The notes: a model not told the origin generated them from the letters alone. A stretch of DNA of 64,000 nt from Mesorhizobium sp. M8A.F.Ca.ET.218.01.1.1 (GCF_004791165.1 NZ_SRUZ01000002.1:248001-312000); one strand, 5' to 3'. Shown: positions 1 through 7,827, numbered from the stretch's first letter. Made by a program: numbers and translations.

Positions 1-1
1 A

Positions 2-292
2 CTAACCGGACCGCGGCTGCTGAGTTTCGCCGACGCGGTCGCAGAGATCGCAAGGGCCGCCGGGCGCGACATCCGCTTTGTCAGTATCTCGCATGACGAA
101 TTCACCACGGCGGTCGCCGCGCATGACCTGCCGCCTGAGTTCGCCTGGCTGCTCAACGAGCTGTTCACGCAAGTTCTCGACGGCCGCAACGAGGCCCTCG
201 CCGACGGCGTCCAGCGCGTGCTCGGCCGCCAGCCCAGGGACTTTTCCGCCTACGCAACCGAAACCGCCGCAACCGGCATCTGGAGCAACTGA
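2..292 (+). CDS. NmrA-type NAD(P)-binding protein, C-terminal part
   Basis: Open from the left edge to a TGA at 290-292, giving the last 96 residues. The stretch beginning TGPRLLSFADAVAEIARAAG matches the C-terminal substrate-side region of NmrA-like atypical short-chain reductases, where a 'GP..LSFAEA...I..A.GR' segment follows the Rossmann core. The Rossmann part lies outside the window, so cofactor motifs cannot be checked. It ends one base before the next start codon, so the two genes are probably cotranscribed. The family call rests on this tail only; the substrate is unknown. Confidence 0.6.
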   Translation, partial: LTGPRLLSFADAVAEIARAAGRDIRFVSISHDEFTTAVAAHDLPPEFAWLLNELFTQVLDGRNEALADGVQRVLGRQPRDFSAYATETAATGIWSN

Positions 293-293
293 C

Positions 294-773
294 ATGATCG
301 CCAAACTTCTCCCCAGCCTCACCTTCATCGCGGCCCTGGGCGCAGGCGTCGTCGGCGGCGTGTTCTTCGCCTTCTCCAATTTCGTCATGCCGGCATTTGC
401 CCGTCTGCCGGCGGCGGGCGGCATCGCCGCCATGAATTCGATCAACGTCACCGTCATCACGCCGATGTTCATGACCGCCCTTTTCGGCACAGGGCTGATC
501 TGCCTGGTGCTCGTCGCCGGCGCGATCATCGGCTGGAGCCAGCCGGGTTCGTTCTGGCTACTCGCCGGCGCGCTTATCTATCTTGTCGGCAACCCGATCG
601 TGACCATGGTCTTCAACGTGCCGCTCAACGATGCACTGGCCGCAGTCGATCCAGCCAGCAGCAATGGTGCCGCGGTCTGGTCCGACTTTCTCAGGGACTG
701 GGTGATGTGGAACCACGTCCGCACCGTCACCGCCATCGTGGCGATGGCATCCTTCTGGTTCGCCTCGCGTTGA
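294..773 (+). CDS. DUF1772 (anthrone-oxygenase-like) membrane protein
   Basis: 159 residues with about four hydrophobic segments (near residues 8-30, 55-80, 82-105 and 140-157). Residues VFFAFSNFVMPAF after the first helix and the NPIVTMVFNVPLNDAL loop are the conserved features of the DUF1772 family, small integral membrane proteins related to fungal anthrone oxygenases. The bacterial function is not established. The ATG lies one base after the stop of the upstream NmrA-like gene, suggesting coupled expression. The pairing with a reductase fits an accessory redox or detoxification role, but that is inference. Confidence 0.75.
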   Translation: MIAKLLPSLTFIAALGAGVVGGVFFAFSNFVMPAFARLPAAGGIAAMNSINVTVITPMFMTALFGTGLICLVLVAGAIIGWSQPGSFWLLAGALIYLVGNPIVTMVFNVPLNDALAAVDPASSNGAAVWSDFLRDWVMWNHVRTVTAIVAMASFWFASR

Positions 774-835
774 CATGTTTGCGGGCCGCCGCATCGGGCG
801 TTGCGGCGGCCGCAAGCATTATCGGGAGAAGAGCC

Positions 836-989
836 GTGAACGACCCCTATTCGACCATGCATCGCGATCGGCGTTGGCCTCGGTGCTGCCCTTGGCGCGG
901 CGATGGATGATTCGGCCCTCGGCGTCGGCGTGGGCATCGCGATCGGTGCCGGCATCGGTGCTGTTTTCGGACGCCGGCCCGGAAAATGA
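836..989 (+). pseudogene. Frameshifted glycine-zipper small protein
   Basis: A GTG at 836 follows a good ribosome-binding site (GGGAGAAG, 824-831) and encodes VNDPYSTM, then runs into junk and a stop near 908. From about 862 another frame encodes IAIGVGLGAALGAAMDD, then a second Gly-rich stretch, ending FGRRPGK with TGA at 987-989. Joining the halves needs removal of one base near 859 and gives a glycine-zipper peptide of about 50 residues. Such small Gly-zipper membrane proteins are common in rhizobia. Either a decayed gene or a sequencing error; no function is assigned. Confidence 0.5.
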
Positions 990-1013
990 TGGTCCTGCTT
1001 TCGCAGCAAAATC

Positions 1014-1310
1014 TCAGCTCTTCGCCTTACGGTCGGCGTGGCCGAGATCACGATTCGGATCGATCACATCGCGGACCAACTGCTTGAGTTTAGCCGCGTC
1101 CGGAAAACCGCCGTCGCGCTTGCGGTCCCAGACCAGCACATCGTTGCAGGAGATGGTGAAGATGCCGCCTGTGCCCGGCACCAGCGTCACCTCGCCGAGA
1201 TCGGTGCCGAAGGTGGAGAGCAGCTCCTGCGCCATCCAGCCGGCACGCAACAGCCATTGGCATTGCGTGCAGTAGGTGATGCGGATGGCGGGCAACTGAG
1301 CTTTGCTCAT
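1014..1310 (-). CDS. SelT/SelW/SelH-family thioredoxin-like protein
   Basis: 98 residues. The N-terminal sequence IRITYCTQCQWLLRA carries the CxxC redox motif of the Rdx/SelW family, with two cysteines in place of the eukaryotic selenocysteine pair. The rest (TGGIFTI...VWDRKRDGGFPDAAKLKQ) fits the family's short thioredoxin-like fold. ATG 1308-1310 is chosen because it places the beta-strand and CxxC at the usual distance from the N-terminus; a GTG at 1329-1331 overlapping the yebC stop is the alternative. It lies downstream of yebC on the same strand. Bacterial members have no firmly established role. Confidence 0.8.
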   Translation of the reverse strand: MSKAQLPAIRITYCTQCQWLLRAGWMAQELLSTFGTDLGEVTLVPGTGGIFTISCNDVLVWDRKRDGGFPDAAKLKQLVRDVIDPNRDLGHADRKAKS

Positions 1311-1327
1311 GTCGGATCGGGCTTCAC

Positions 1328-2077
1328 TCACGCCGCGCTGAGCTTGGCCAAGGTCTCGTCATCGACTTCGAAGTTGGCGTACACGCTTTGCACGTCGTCA
1401 TCGTCCTCGAGCGTCGCAACCAGTTTCATCAGCGACTGCGCCCGCTCTTCGTCGACCGGGACATTGTTCTGCGGGCGCCAGATCAGCTTCACCGATTCCG
1501 CCTCGCCGAGCGAGACTTCCAGTGCCTTCGACACCTCGCCGACATTCTCGAAGGCGCAATAGATGGTGTGGCCTTCCTCGTCGCTTTCCACGTCGTCGGC
1601 ACCGGCTTCGATCGCCGCGTCCATGATCTTGTCGGCGCTGCCGGCCGAGGCCGGATAGTAGATTTCGCCGGCGCGGTCCCACATGAACGACACCGATCCG
1701 GTTTCGCCGAGCGCGCCGCCGGCCTTGGTGAAGGCGGCTCGCACATTCGACGCCGAGCGGTTGCGGTTGTCGGTCAGTGCCTCGACGATCACGGCGACGC
1801 CACCTGGGCCATACCCTTCGTAGCGCACGGCTTCGTAATTCTCGGCATCGCCCATCGAGGCCTTGTTGATGGCGCGCTGGATGTTGTCCTTCGGCATCGA
1901 CACCGCCTTGGCGTTCTGGATCGCCAGGCGCAGGCGCGGATTCATCGATGGATCGGGCGTCCCGCTCTTGGCGGCAACGGTGATTTCGCGCGCCAGCTTG
2001 GAAAACATTTTCGACCGCACCGCGTCCTGACGGCCCTTGCGGTGCATGATGTTCTTGAACTGTGAATGGCCAGCCAT
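1328..2077 (-). CDS. yebC: YebC/PmpR-family DNA-binding or ribosome-associated regulator
   Basis: 249 residues starting [18 protein letters not shown], the invariant N-terminus of the YebC/TACO1 family. The [20 protein letters not shown] segment and the acidic C-terminus with [13 protein letters not shown] are both present, and length is normal. Family members have been described as transcriptional regulators (PmpR) and as translation factors relieving stalling at proline-rich stretches. In many proteobacteria yebC lies beside ruvC; here the upstream flank instead holds a divergent cluster. The short upstream gap (2078-2278) must contain its promoter. Confidence 0.95.
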   Translation of the reverse strand: MAGHSQFKNIMHRKGRQDAVRSKMFSKLAREITVAAKSGTPDPSMNPRLRLAIQNAKAVSMPKDNIQRAINKASMGDAENYEAVRYEGYGPGGVAVIVEALTDNRNRSASNVRAAFTKAGGALGETGSVSFMWDRAGEIYYPASAGSADKIMDAAIEAGADDVESDEEGHTIYCAFENVGEVSKALEVSLGEAESVKLIWRPQNNVPVDEERAQSLMKLVATLEDDDDVQSVYANFEVDDETLAKLSAA

Positions 2078-2278
2078 GGCACCCCTGTCGTGTTCGGCTA
2101 GAGCGTCTTGCCGCGAGATGCGTCACCTCGCCTTTGCAAAAGGCTCGAATTCAAAAATTTCAGAACGACCCTGATGCGTCCGGGTGGACGCGCGGCGCTC
2201 CTTGTCGGAATGGCCGGCTTATAGATAAATCGGCTCAATTCGTCCAGCCGCGCCGCGCCACGGCGATCCCGGCCGTGT

Positions 2279-2602
2279 CTATGCTTCCAGATCGGACTTC
2301 AGCCGGTCGATGATGCTGAGCGCGTGGCCGGCATACTGGCTGATCCAGCGGTCGTGGATCTGCTTGATCGGCAGGGAATTCAGATGGTTCCAGCGCTCGC
2401 GTCCGTCACGACGCGCAACGATCAGATCCGCCTCCTCCAGCACCTTGAGATGCAGCATGACGGTGCAGCGGTCGATGGCGGGAAAGGCATCGCACAGCAT
2501 GCCGGTGGTCTTTGGCTCGTCTTTCAACTGATCCAGTATTTCGCGCCGGCGCGGATGCGCCAGCGCCTTGAAAACATTGTCGTCTTGCGATCGGCTTGAC
2601 AT
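2279..2602 (-). CDS. ArsR/SmtB-family winged-helix repressor
   Basis: 107 residues. FKALAHPRRREILDQLKDEP opens the winged helix; the recognition helix CTVMLHLKVLEEADLIVARRDGRERWNHLN is typical of the metal-independent ArsR subfamily that sits beside AHSA1/SRPBCC genes. No CxC metal-binding cysteines are present at the usual alpha-3 position, so metal sensing is unlikely. It is transcribed divergently from the SRPBCC/VOC cluster (2654-4461), and a perfect inverted repeat overlaps its own start codon, so it probably represses itself and that cluster. The inducing signal is unknown. Confidence 0.9.
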   Translation of the reverse strand: MSSRSQDDNVFKALAHPRRREILDQLKDEPKTTGMLCDAFPAIDRCTVMLHLKVLEEADLIVARRDGRERWNHLNSLPIKQIHDRWISQYAGHALSIIDRLKSDLEA

Positions 2603-2620
2603 GTTATGTTTCTATAACAT
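2601..2620. promoter_or_regulatory. Probable ArsR operator
   Basis: Perfect 7-bp inverted repeat ATGTTAT / ATAACAT separated by 6 bases. It overlaps the start codon of the ArsR-type gene and lies about 33 bases before the divergent SRPBCC gene. Position and symmetry match the two-fold operators bound by ArsR dimers. AT-rich against a GC-rich background. Confidence 0.65.
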
Positions 2621-2653
2621 ATCGTTGTCGCGATCAAGCAAGGAGCTGTGGAT

Positions 2654-3136
2654 ATGTCTCTTGGATTCAGTGTTTCAGGGCGCATCGGCAAACCGGTCGC
2701 CGAAGTCTTTGACGCGGTCGTCAATCCGAAGAAGCTCAGCGGCTATTTCACCACCATCGGCGGCGCCAGCGCGCCATTGGTTGCCGGTTCGGGTGTCGTC
2801 TGGTGGGGCAAGGTGCCGGTCGAGGTCGACGAAGTGGTCAAGGACAGCCGCATCGTGCTGCGCTGGGATGCCACCGACACCGACGGCAAGCCCGCCTACA
2901 AGACCCGCATCGAGATGAATTTCGAGCCGCTCGACGATGGCGGCACCTTCGTCACCATCGCCGAGAGCGGCTGGCAGGAAGGCGCGGTCGGCCTGAAGAA
3001 GTCCTACCTGAATTGCGAGGGCTGGTCGCAGATGCTGGCCTGCATGAAGGCCTACGTCGAATACGGCATCAATCTGCGCGACGGTTATTACCGCAGCGAG
3101 ATGAGGGGCGAACCCGCCAGCGAGGCCAATGTTTGA
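2654..3136 (+). CDS. SRPBCC/AHSA1-domain protein
   Basis: 160 residues. The fold signature is GRIGKPVAEVFDAVVNPKKL near the N-terminus, a central set of strands with VVWWGKVPVEVDEVVKD, and the C-terminal helix GWSQMLACMKAYVEYGINL, typical of the START/Bet v1-like AHSA1 family that binds hydrophobic ligands. AGGAG at 2641-2645 is 8 bases from ATG 2654 but only 2 from GTG 2648, so ATG is chosen. First gene of a four-gene run (SRPBCC-VOC-VOC-SRPBCC) next to an ArsR repressor, a common bacterial pairing of unknown substrate. Confidence 0.85.
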   Translation: MSLGFSVSGRIGKPVAEVFDAVVNPKKLSGYFTTIGGASAPLVAGSGVVWWGKVPVEVDEVVKDSRIVLRWDATDTDGKPAYKTRIEMNFEPLDDGGTFVTIAESGWQEGAVGLKKSYLNCEGWSQMLACMKAYVEYGINLRDGYYRSEMRGEPASEANV

Positions 3137-3165
3137 ACGACGATAGGAAAAGGGGAGAACCCGCG

Positions 3166-3558
3166 ATGACGAAAGTAAGGCCATTCCTGATGTTCGAGGG
3201 CAAGGCCGAAGAGGCAATGACCCTTTATTGCGGGACCATTCCCGACAGTAGCATCCTCGACGTCACACGTTACGGTTCCGGTGAAGACGGCGCGGAAGGT
3301 ATGCTCAAACTGGCGCGCGTTTCCATCTGCGGCCTGGAGGTGACGGTCTATAACAGCCCTGTTCACCACGCTTTCACCTTCACGCCGTCGTTCTCGCTCT
3401 ATGTCGACTGTTCCTCCGAACAGGAACTGGAGCGCATCGTCGAAACCTTGGCGAAGGGAGGCGGCTTCCTGATGCCGCCAGACAACTATGGCTTTAGCCG
3501 CCGCTTCGCATGGCTGAACGACAGGTTCGGCGTCTCCTGGCAGATCAACCTGCCATGA
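3166..3558 (+). CDS. VOC-family protein (PhnB / 3-dmu-9_3-mt type)
   Basis: 130 residues. The stretch KVRPFLMFEGKAEEAMTLYC at the start and the C-terminal FAWLNDRFGVSWQINLP are hallmarks of the PhnB-like branch of the vicinal-oxygen-chelate fold. A YCGTIPDSSI segment replaces the more usual 'YaslFpds'. ATG 3166 is preceded by AGGGGAG at 3151-3157. It lies 29 bases after the SRPBCC gene. Possible roles include dioxygenase- or lyase-like chemistry or ligand sequestration; no substrate can be inferred. Confidence 0.85.
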   Translation: MTKVRPFLMFEGKAEEAMTLYCGTIPDSSILDVTRYGSGEDGAEGMLKLARVSICGLEVTVYNSPVHHAFTFTPSFSLYVDCSSEQELERIVETLAKGGGFLMPPDNYGFSRRFAWLNDRFGVSWQINLP

Positions 3559-3608
3559 CGGAACGCCAGTTGAACCAGCCAACCAGCACCCCAACAAGGA
3601 CGGGAACC

Positions 3609-3971
3609 ATGACCGCGAAGATCACCGGCGGCATCAACATCGCCATGAAGGTGCCGTCGCACCAGTACGAAGCGACGATCGCCTTCTACCGCGACGTCGT
3701 TGGCCTCAAGCCGTTCACCGCCAAGCCGCCGGCGATCGGCTTCGAACTTGGGCCTAACCGGCTGTGGATCGACGAAGTGCCGATGATGAGCCAGGCCGAG
3801 ATCTGGCTGGAGCTTTTCACGCAGGATTTTCCGGGCGCCGCGGATCATCTGGCCAAGGCAGGCGTTGTGCGTTGCGATGCCATCGAGCCATTGGGCGAGG
3901 GTTTCCGTGGTGGCTGGATCACCAATCCGGCCAACATCATTCATATGGTGCGCGAACCCGACGCCTGGTGA
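3609..3971 (+). CDS. VOC-family (glyoxalase/bleomycin-resistance fold) protein
   Basis: 120 residues. One VOC module: MKVPSHQYEATIAFYRDVVG is the first beta-alpha unit, IGFELGPNRLWIDEV the second, and GFRGGWITNPANIIHMVREP the closing strands with a glyoxalase-like ligand region. ATG 3609 is chosen over an in-frame ATG at 3555, which overlaps the upstream stop, because AAGGA lies at a proper distance (3596-3600) and residue 1 then matches the usual family N-terminus. Member of the ArsR-controlled cluster. Function unknown. Confidence 0.8.
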   Translation: MTAKITGGINIAMKVPSHQYEATIAFYRDVVGLKPFTAKPPAIGFELGPNRLWIDEVPMMSQAEIWLELFTQDFPGAADHLAKAGVVRCDAIEPLGEGFRGGWITNPANIIHMVREPDAW

Positions 3972-3993
3972 GCGTATTCGAAAGGAGATCGCC

Positions 3994-4461
3994 ATGGAAA
4001 TCCGTGAAACACCGACAGCCGAAGCCGCCATGCTGATCCGGCGGCCGGTCGCTGATGTTTTCGAGGCCATCGTCGATCCGGCGATCACGACCCAATTCTG
4101 GTTCACCCATGGCAGCGGCCGGCTTGACGGTGGCAAGCCTGTTCAGTGGGAGTGGCGCATGTATGGCGTCTCGACGACCGTCGACGTCAGCGAGATCGTC
4201 CGGGACAAGAAGATCGTCATGACGTGGAGCGACCCGCCGACCACGGTGGTCTGGACCTTCACTGAAATGCCTGGCGAGGCGACATTCCTCGAAGTCCGGA
4301 ATTTTGGCTTTACCGGCCATGGGGACGAGCAGGTGAAAGAAGCGGTCGGCTCAACCGGCGGCTTCACGCTGGTGCTCGCCGGCGCCAAGGCCTGGCTGGA
4401 GCAGGGCCTGACCCTGAGCCTCATCGGTGATCGTCACCCGAAGGGGGTACCGGCAGGTTAA
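3994..4461 (+). CDS. SRPBCC/AHSA1-domain protein
   Basis: 155 residues with the AHSA1-like pattern: AAMLIRRPVADVFEAIVDPA at the N-terminus, VQWEWRMYGVSTTVDVSEIV in the middle, and a C-terminal helix GGFTLVLAGAKAWLEQGLTL that caps the hydrophobic pocket. AAAGGAG at 3981-3987 supports ATG 3994. Only modestly similar to the SRPBCC protein at 2654, so not a recent tandem copy. It closes the four-gene cluster; the ligand is unknown. Confidence 0.85.
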   Translation: MEIRETPTAEAAMLIRRPVADVFEAIVDPAITTQFWFTHGSGRLDGGKPVQWEWRMYGVSTTVDVSEIVRDKKIVMTWSDPPTTVVWTFTEMPGEATFLEVRNFGFTGHGDEQVKEAVGSTGGFTLVLAGAKAWLEQGLTLSLIGDRHPKGVPAG

Positions 4462-4466
4462 ACGAC

Positions 4467-4754
4467 TCAGGATCGCCGTTTTTCCTGTTCGATCACATGG
4501 TGGCGGAGCACGCGATTGATCTCGGTTTGATAGCCCCCACCTCCGACATGTTCCTTGAACCAGGAGAGCACGTCGGCATCGAGCCGAATGGTCACCGGCT
4601 GCTTAATTGGGCGGTAAAGATGCCCACGACGGGCATGTATCCAGTTCTCGGCCGGAGCCTCTGGAATATCGGAAGTATCAATCTCGCTGTCAGGCAAATC
4701 GGCCAGCTTTGCAAGCTGGTCTCGCTGGTCGTGGCTAAGGTCCTTCCTGCTCAT
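4467..4754 (-). CDS. brnA: BrnA-type antitoxin (ribbon-helix-helix)
   Basis: 95 residues. The C-terminal half reads PVTIRLDADVLSWFKEH, then GYQTEINRVLRHHV, the BrnA antitoxin domain with its ribbon-helix-helix DNA-binding strand. The N-terminal half is polar and acidic (LPDSEIDTSDIPEAP). ATG 4752-4754 is preceded by AAAGGAGG on the minus strand. The start lies inside the last 20 bases of brnT, so toxin and antitoxin are translationally coupled, toxin gene first, as usual for BrnT/BrnA. It should neutralise BrnT and repress the shared promoter. Confidence 0.9.
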   Translation of the reverse strand: MSRKDLSHDQRDQLAKLADLPDSEIDTSDIPEAPAENWIHARRGHLYRPIKQPVTIRLDADVLSWFKEHVGGGGYQTEINRVLRHHVIEQEKRRS

Positions 4755-5022
4755 AGCGCCTCCTTTCATGCGGCGTCGCTTTCCGAGCCCTGACAATCCG
4801 AACCCGCTCTTCAGCTTCGCGATCCGGGTAGGTATGGACAACCAGCAGAACCACTACGGTTTTGACCATCCCGATCGCATGCCATCGTTGCTCACCGTCT
4901 TCGAAGCGGTCAGGCACGATAAGATGAAGCGGGTCATCGAACACCTTCTGGGCGAGATCGAATGCAACCCCATGTTTGGCAAGGTTGCGTCTGGCCTTTT
5001 CAAGGTCCCATTCAAATCGCAA
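4735..5022 (-). CDS. brnT: BrnT-type toxin (RelE-like ribonuclease fold)
   Basis: 95 residues. FEWDLEKARRNLAKHGVAFD and VFDDPL at the N-terminus and RVRIVRARKATPHERRRYE at the C-terminus are the defining BrnT motifs; the conserved Lys, His, Arg and Arg residues of the ribonuclease site are all present, so the toxin looks intact. In characterised type II systems BrnT blocks translation by RNA cleavage. It overlaps brnA by 20 bases. A promoter with an ATGTA direct repeat lies just upstream. Confidence 0.9.
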   Translation of the reverse strand: MRFEWDLEKARRNLAKHGVAFDLAQKVFDDPLHLIVPDRFEDGEQRWHAIGMVKTVVVLLVVHTYPDREAEERVRIVRARKATPHERRRYEQEGP

Positions 5023-5049
5023 AGCGGGCAGCCTCGATTTACATTACTG

Positions 5050-5078
5050 TACATACAATTCGGTAAAAATCGAGTCAA
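5050..5078 (-). promoter_or_regulatory. Probable brnTA promoter and operator region
   Basis: On the minus strand TTGACT (5073-5078) and TATGTA (5050-5055) are separated by exactly 17 bases, a good sigma-70-type promoter about 28 bases before brnT. The -10 overlaps TGTACA and an ATGTA direct repeat, a plausible binding site for the BrnA ribbon-helix-helix repressor. Inferred from sequence only. Confidence 0.55.
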
Positions 5079-5102
5079 AAGTCAGACTGTGGCGTCCGCG
5101 CT

Positions 5103-5870
5103 CTAATGCCCGTCGCCGGATTTCGCTTTCTTGCGCCGCCGCGCCAGCATGTTGAGCCCCTCGACCAGCGCCGAAAAACCCATCGCCGCGTAGATGTAGC
5201 CCTTGGGAACATGATAGCCCATGCCGTCCGCGATCAGCGTCATGCCGATCATCAACAGGAAGCCCAGGGCCAGCATGACGATGCTGGGGTTCTTGGCGAT
5301 GAAGTTGGCCAGCGGACCCGCCGCCAGCATCATCACGCTGACGGCCACGATCACCGCGATGTACATGATGGCGATCTCGTCGGTCATGCCGACGGCGGTG
5401 ATGATGGAATCGATCGAAAAGACGAGGTCGAGCAGCAGAATCTGGAAGATCGCGCCGGCAAGCGAGATCTTGAGCGTCTCTCCCATCATCGTGTCCTTGT
5501 GGTCGTCGGGATCGACCGTGTGGTGGATCTCCTTGGTCGCCTTCCACACCAGGAACAGGCCGCCGGCGATCAGGATCAGGTCGCGCCAGGAGAAACCGTG
5601 GCCGAACGCGGTGAAGACCGGCGTCGTCAGTTGGACGATGACCGAAATGGTGGCGAGCAGCACCAGGCGCATGATCAGTGCCGCCGAGATGCCGAGCCGG
5701 CGCGCACGAGCCCTCTGGTCCACGGGCAGCTTGTTGGTCAGAATGGAGATGAAGATCAGATTGTCGATGCCGAGCACGATCTCGAGCACCACCAGCGTCA
5801 GCAAGGCGACCCATGCGGTTGGATCGGAAACGAATTGAAAATGCGGCGCAAGAAATTCGATAAGCTGCAT
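5103..5870 (-). CDS. TerC-family integral membrane protein
   Basis: 255 residues with about seven transmembrane segments. [21 protein letters not shown] and [18 protein letters not shown] carry the two intramembrane acidic residues (GIDN and SIDS) that define the TerC/YceF family, linked to metal homeostasis (manganese export to exoenzymes) and tellurite resistance. The C-terminus is Arg/Lys-rich and presumably cytosolic. It stands alone between the brnTA promoter and ymdB. A role in metal export is family knowledge, not shown here. Confidence 0.88.
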   Translation of the reverse strand: MQLIEFLAPHFQFVSDPTAWVALLTLVVLEIVLGIDNLIFISILTNKLPVDQRARARRLGISAALIMRLVLLATISVIVQLTTPVFTAFGHGFSWRDLILIAGGLFLVWKATKEIHHTVDPDDHKDTMMGETLKISLAGAIFQILLLDLVFSIDSIITAVGMTDEIAIMYIAVIVAVSVMMLAAGPLANFIAKNPSIVMLALGFLLMIGMTLIADGMGYHVPKGYIYAAMGFSALVEGLNMLARRRKKAKSGDGH

Positions 5871-5948
5871 GGAGGTCGTTGTCCCCTCTTTTAACGATCT
5901 GAAGCAGATGTCGTCGGCAGTTAGGTACTGCGCGCGCCTATATCAATG

Positions 5949-6773
5949 TCACGACCAGAACGACGGAGCCGTTTCTTCCAGTCTCGGCCCGCGACGAAAC
6001 GGCGCGATCTTCTCGGTCAGTCCGGTACGATCGGAAATATTGACACCGACCCCACACAAGGTCGCCGGGCCGGTCGCTGCCTCGAAACGCCCTTTCGGTA
6101 CTTTCGACAGGAACCGGTTGAGTGGTTCCTCCTTGTCCATGCCGAGCGAGGAATCATAATCGCCGCACATGCCGGCATCCGACAGATAGCCGGTGCCGCC
6201 ATTGAGGATCTGGTGATCGGCGGTGGGCTGGTGCGTGTGAGTACCGACGACCAGGCTGGCGCGGCCGTCGACGAAATGCGCGAAGCACATTTTCTCCGAG
6301 GTCGCTTCCGCATGGAAGTCGATGATCACCGCATCGGCCTGCTCGCCGAGCGGACAGGCTGCAAGCTCACGTTCGCCGGCCTGGAACGGATCGTCGAGCT
6401 CGGGATGCATGAATACTCGGCCCATGATGTTGGCGACCAGCACGCGCGCGCCGTTTTTGGCGATGTAGACGCCGGAGCCGCGCCCGGGCGTACCCTTGGG
6501 AAAATTGGAAGGCCGCAGGAACCGCTGCTCGCGCGGCGCGAAGGCCAGCGCATCGCGCTGATCCCAGACATGGTTGCCGGTGGTGACGACATCGGCGCCT
6601 GCAGCGATGGTCTCCCGAAAGATCTCTTCGGTGATGCCGAAGCCGCCGGCGGCATTCTCGCCGTTGACGATGACGAAGTCGAGTTTGAAGTCCGAGATCA
6701 GGCCAGGCAGCTGTTCCCACACCGCCGTACGTCCCGTTTTTCCAACCATGTCACCGAGGAAGAGAAGTCTCAT
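5949..6773 (-). CDS. ymdB: YmdB-type metallophosphoesterase
   Basis: 274 residues. The metal-site motifs occur in order: LFLGDMVGKTGR (Asp), VNGENAAGGFGI (Asn/Glu), TTGNHVWDQRD (GNH) and GTHTHQPTADHQIL (two His). This is the TIGR00282 family, which includes phosphodiesterases acting on cyclic nucleotides and 2',3'-cyclic RNA ends. ATG 6773 is preferred over a GTG four codons upstream because the conserved strand MRLLFLGD begins there. It is followed downstream by terC on the same strand and lies downstream of the folate cyclo-ligase. The physiological substrate is uncertain. Confidence 0.88.
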   Translation of the reverse strand: MRLLFLGDMVGKTGRTAVWEQLPGLISDFKLDFVIVNGENAAGGFGITEEIFRETIAAGADVVTTGNHVWDQRDALAFAPREQRFLRPSNFPKGTPGRGSGVYIAKNGARVLVANIMGRVFMHPELDDPFQAGERELAACPLGEQADAVIIDFHAEATSEKMCFAHFVDGRASLVVGTHTHQPTADHQILNGGTGYLSDAGMCGDYDSSLGMDKEEPLNRFLSKVPKGRFEAATGPATLCGVGVNISDRTGLTEKIAPFRRGPRLEETAPSFWS

Positions 6774-6843
6774 ATGATCCTGCACCGAAAGTCAGCGAAG
6801 CAAATGCCGCATGACATCCGCGAAAAGATCATGCCTCCATTAT

Positions 6844-7431
6844 CTACAATTTTGGCGTGAAGCGGCGCAACCCGCTCTCGGTGAGTATTTCCGGGATGAT
6901 CACGTCATGGTTCTCGTCCGGAACCTGCGCCACTTCCTGGCAGTCGAAGGCTATGCCGATCAGCCGGGGCGTATGCCCCTTGTCGACGAGCTTCGCGATC
7001 GCGCGATCGTAATAGCCGGCGCCATAACCGATGCGGTGGCCGCGTGCGTCGAAAGCGGCGAGCGGCACCAGCATGACCGAGGGGTCGAGAACCTCGGCCT
7101 CCGCGTGCGGTCCGATCGTGCCAAAACCCATGTCGACCATCGGCGCGCCACGCACCAGTTCGCGAAAGACGATGGTGGTCTTGTCGAGAATGGCAGGCAG
7201 GCAGAGCCGTGCGCCCCGCTCACGCAAGGCGAACATCAGCGGCCTGACATCGACCTCCGAGCGCATCGGCCAGAAACCGGAGACGATCTGGCCAGGGCCG
7301 ATCTCCAGATGGTCGCGCGCCGTCTCCGCCATTGCGAGCGCGGCCTCGACCCGCCAGAATTCGTCGAGCGCGTCGCGGCGAGCGAGTGCCTCGAGGCGTA
7401 GCTGCTTTTTCAGGTCTTTGGGAGAGGTCAT
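6844..7431 (-). CDS. 5-formyltetrahydrofolate cyclo-ligase
   Basis: 195 residues. DLKKQLRLEALARRDAL at the N-terminus, MRSEVDVRPLMFAL in the middle and RIGYGAGYYDRAI near residue 150 (the ATP/folate loop) identify 5-FCL, which converts 5-formyl-THF to 5,10-methenyl-THF with ATP. ATG 7429-7431 begins MTSPKDLKK; the reading frame continues upstream into the 6S RNA region without family similarity. The gene lies directly downstream of the candidate 6S RNA on the same strand, as ygfA follows ssrS in E. coli, so part of its transcription may come from read-through of the RNA gene. Confidence 0.93.
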   Translation of the reverse strand: MTSPKDLKKQLRLEALARRDALDEFWRVEAALAMAETARDHLEIGPGQIVSGFWPMRSEVDVRPLMFALRERGARLCLPAILDKTTIVFRELVRGAPMVDMGFGTIGPHAEAEVLDPSVMLVPLAAFDARGHRIGYGAGYYDRAIAKLVDKGHTPRLIGIAFDCQEVAQVPDENHDVIIPEILTESGLRRFTPKL

Positions 7432-7524
7432 GCGGCCAAGGTAGAAAAGGTCAGAGCTGTGTGAGGTCTCAAGCGCGACGTTTTCCACCGCATCATCCAC
7501 CAGGATGGGTGGACGCCTTGCGAC

Positions 7525-7684
7525 AAGTGACGGTCCACACAACCGGTGGAGAGGTCGATCCCGGGTGCCTACAAAGTAGGTGGGCGCCGTGTGAGAAAAC
7601 CCACGGGTCTTCCCAGGGACAGCTCCCTAAGGATCGTTAAGGCCCCGGGGAAAAGTGTCTCCTGCCGGGAAGCGCAGACCGCCT
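7525..7684 (-). ncRNA. ssrS: Candidate 6S RNA (RNA polymerase regulator)
   Basis: About 160 bases on the minus strand immediately upstream of the 5-FCL gene, the conserved ssrS position. The strand contains complementary G/C-rich arms around a central open region (CUUCCCGG near the 5' side, CACCCGGGAUCG near the 3' side) and the segment CCCACCUACUUUGUAGG, resembling alphaproteobacterial 6S RNAs. A promoter matching TSS about 7684 is present. The ends are approximate; the 3' end in particular was not defined. 6S RNA binds sigma-70 holoenzyme as a promoter mimic. Confidence 0.65.
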
Positions 7685-7690
7685 CTATCA

Positions 7691-7719
7691 ATATAGGCCG
7701 ATGGTGGCCCAAGCGCCAG
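7691..7719 (-). promoter_or_regulatory. Probable 6S RNA promoter
   Basis: On the minus strand CTGGCG (7714-7719) and CTATAT (7691-7696) are spaced by 17 bases. CTATAT is the preferred -10 of alphaproteobacterial housekeeping sigma. It predicts a start near 7684, just before the candidate 6S RNA. Confidence 0.5.
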
Positions 7720-7827
7720 AGAGACGGTGCTCTTTCCGCACCGGTCGGCATCATCGCCTTTGCAGACCCGCCCTTGCGCGGACCGGAGGGCCTCCTTACG
7801 GTTCCCGGAATGAACCAAGGAGCAAAA

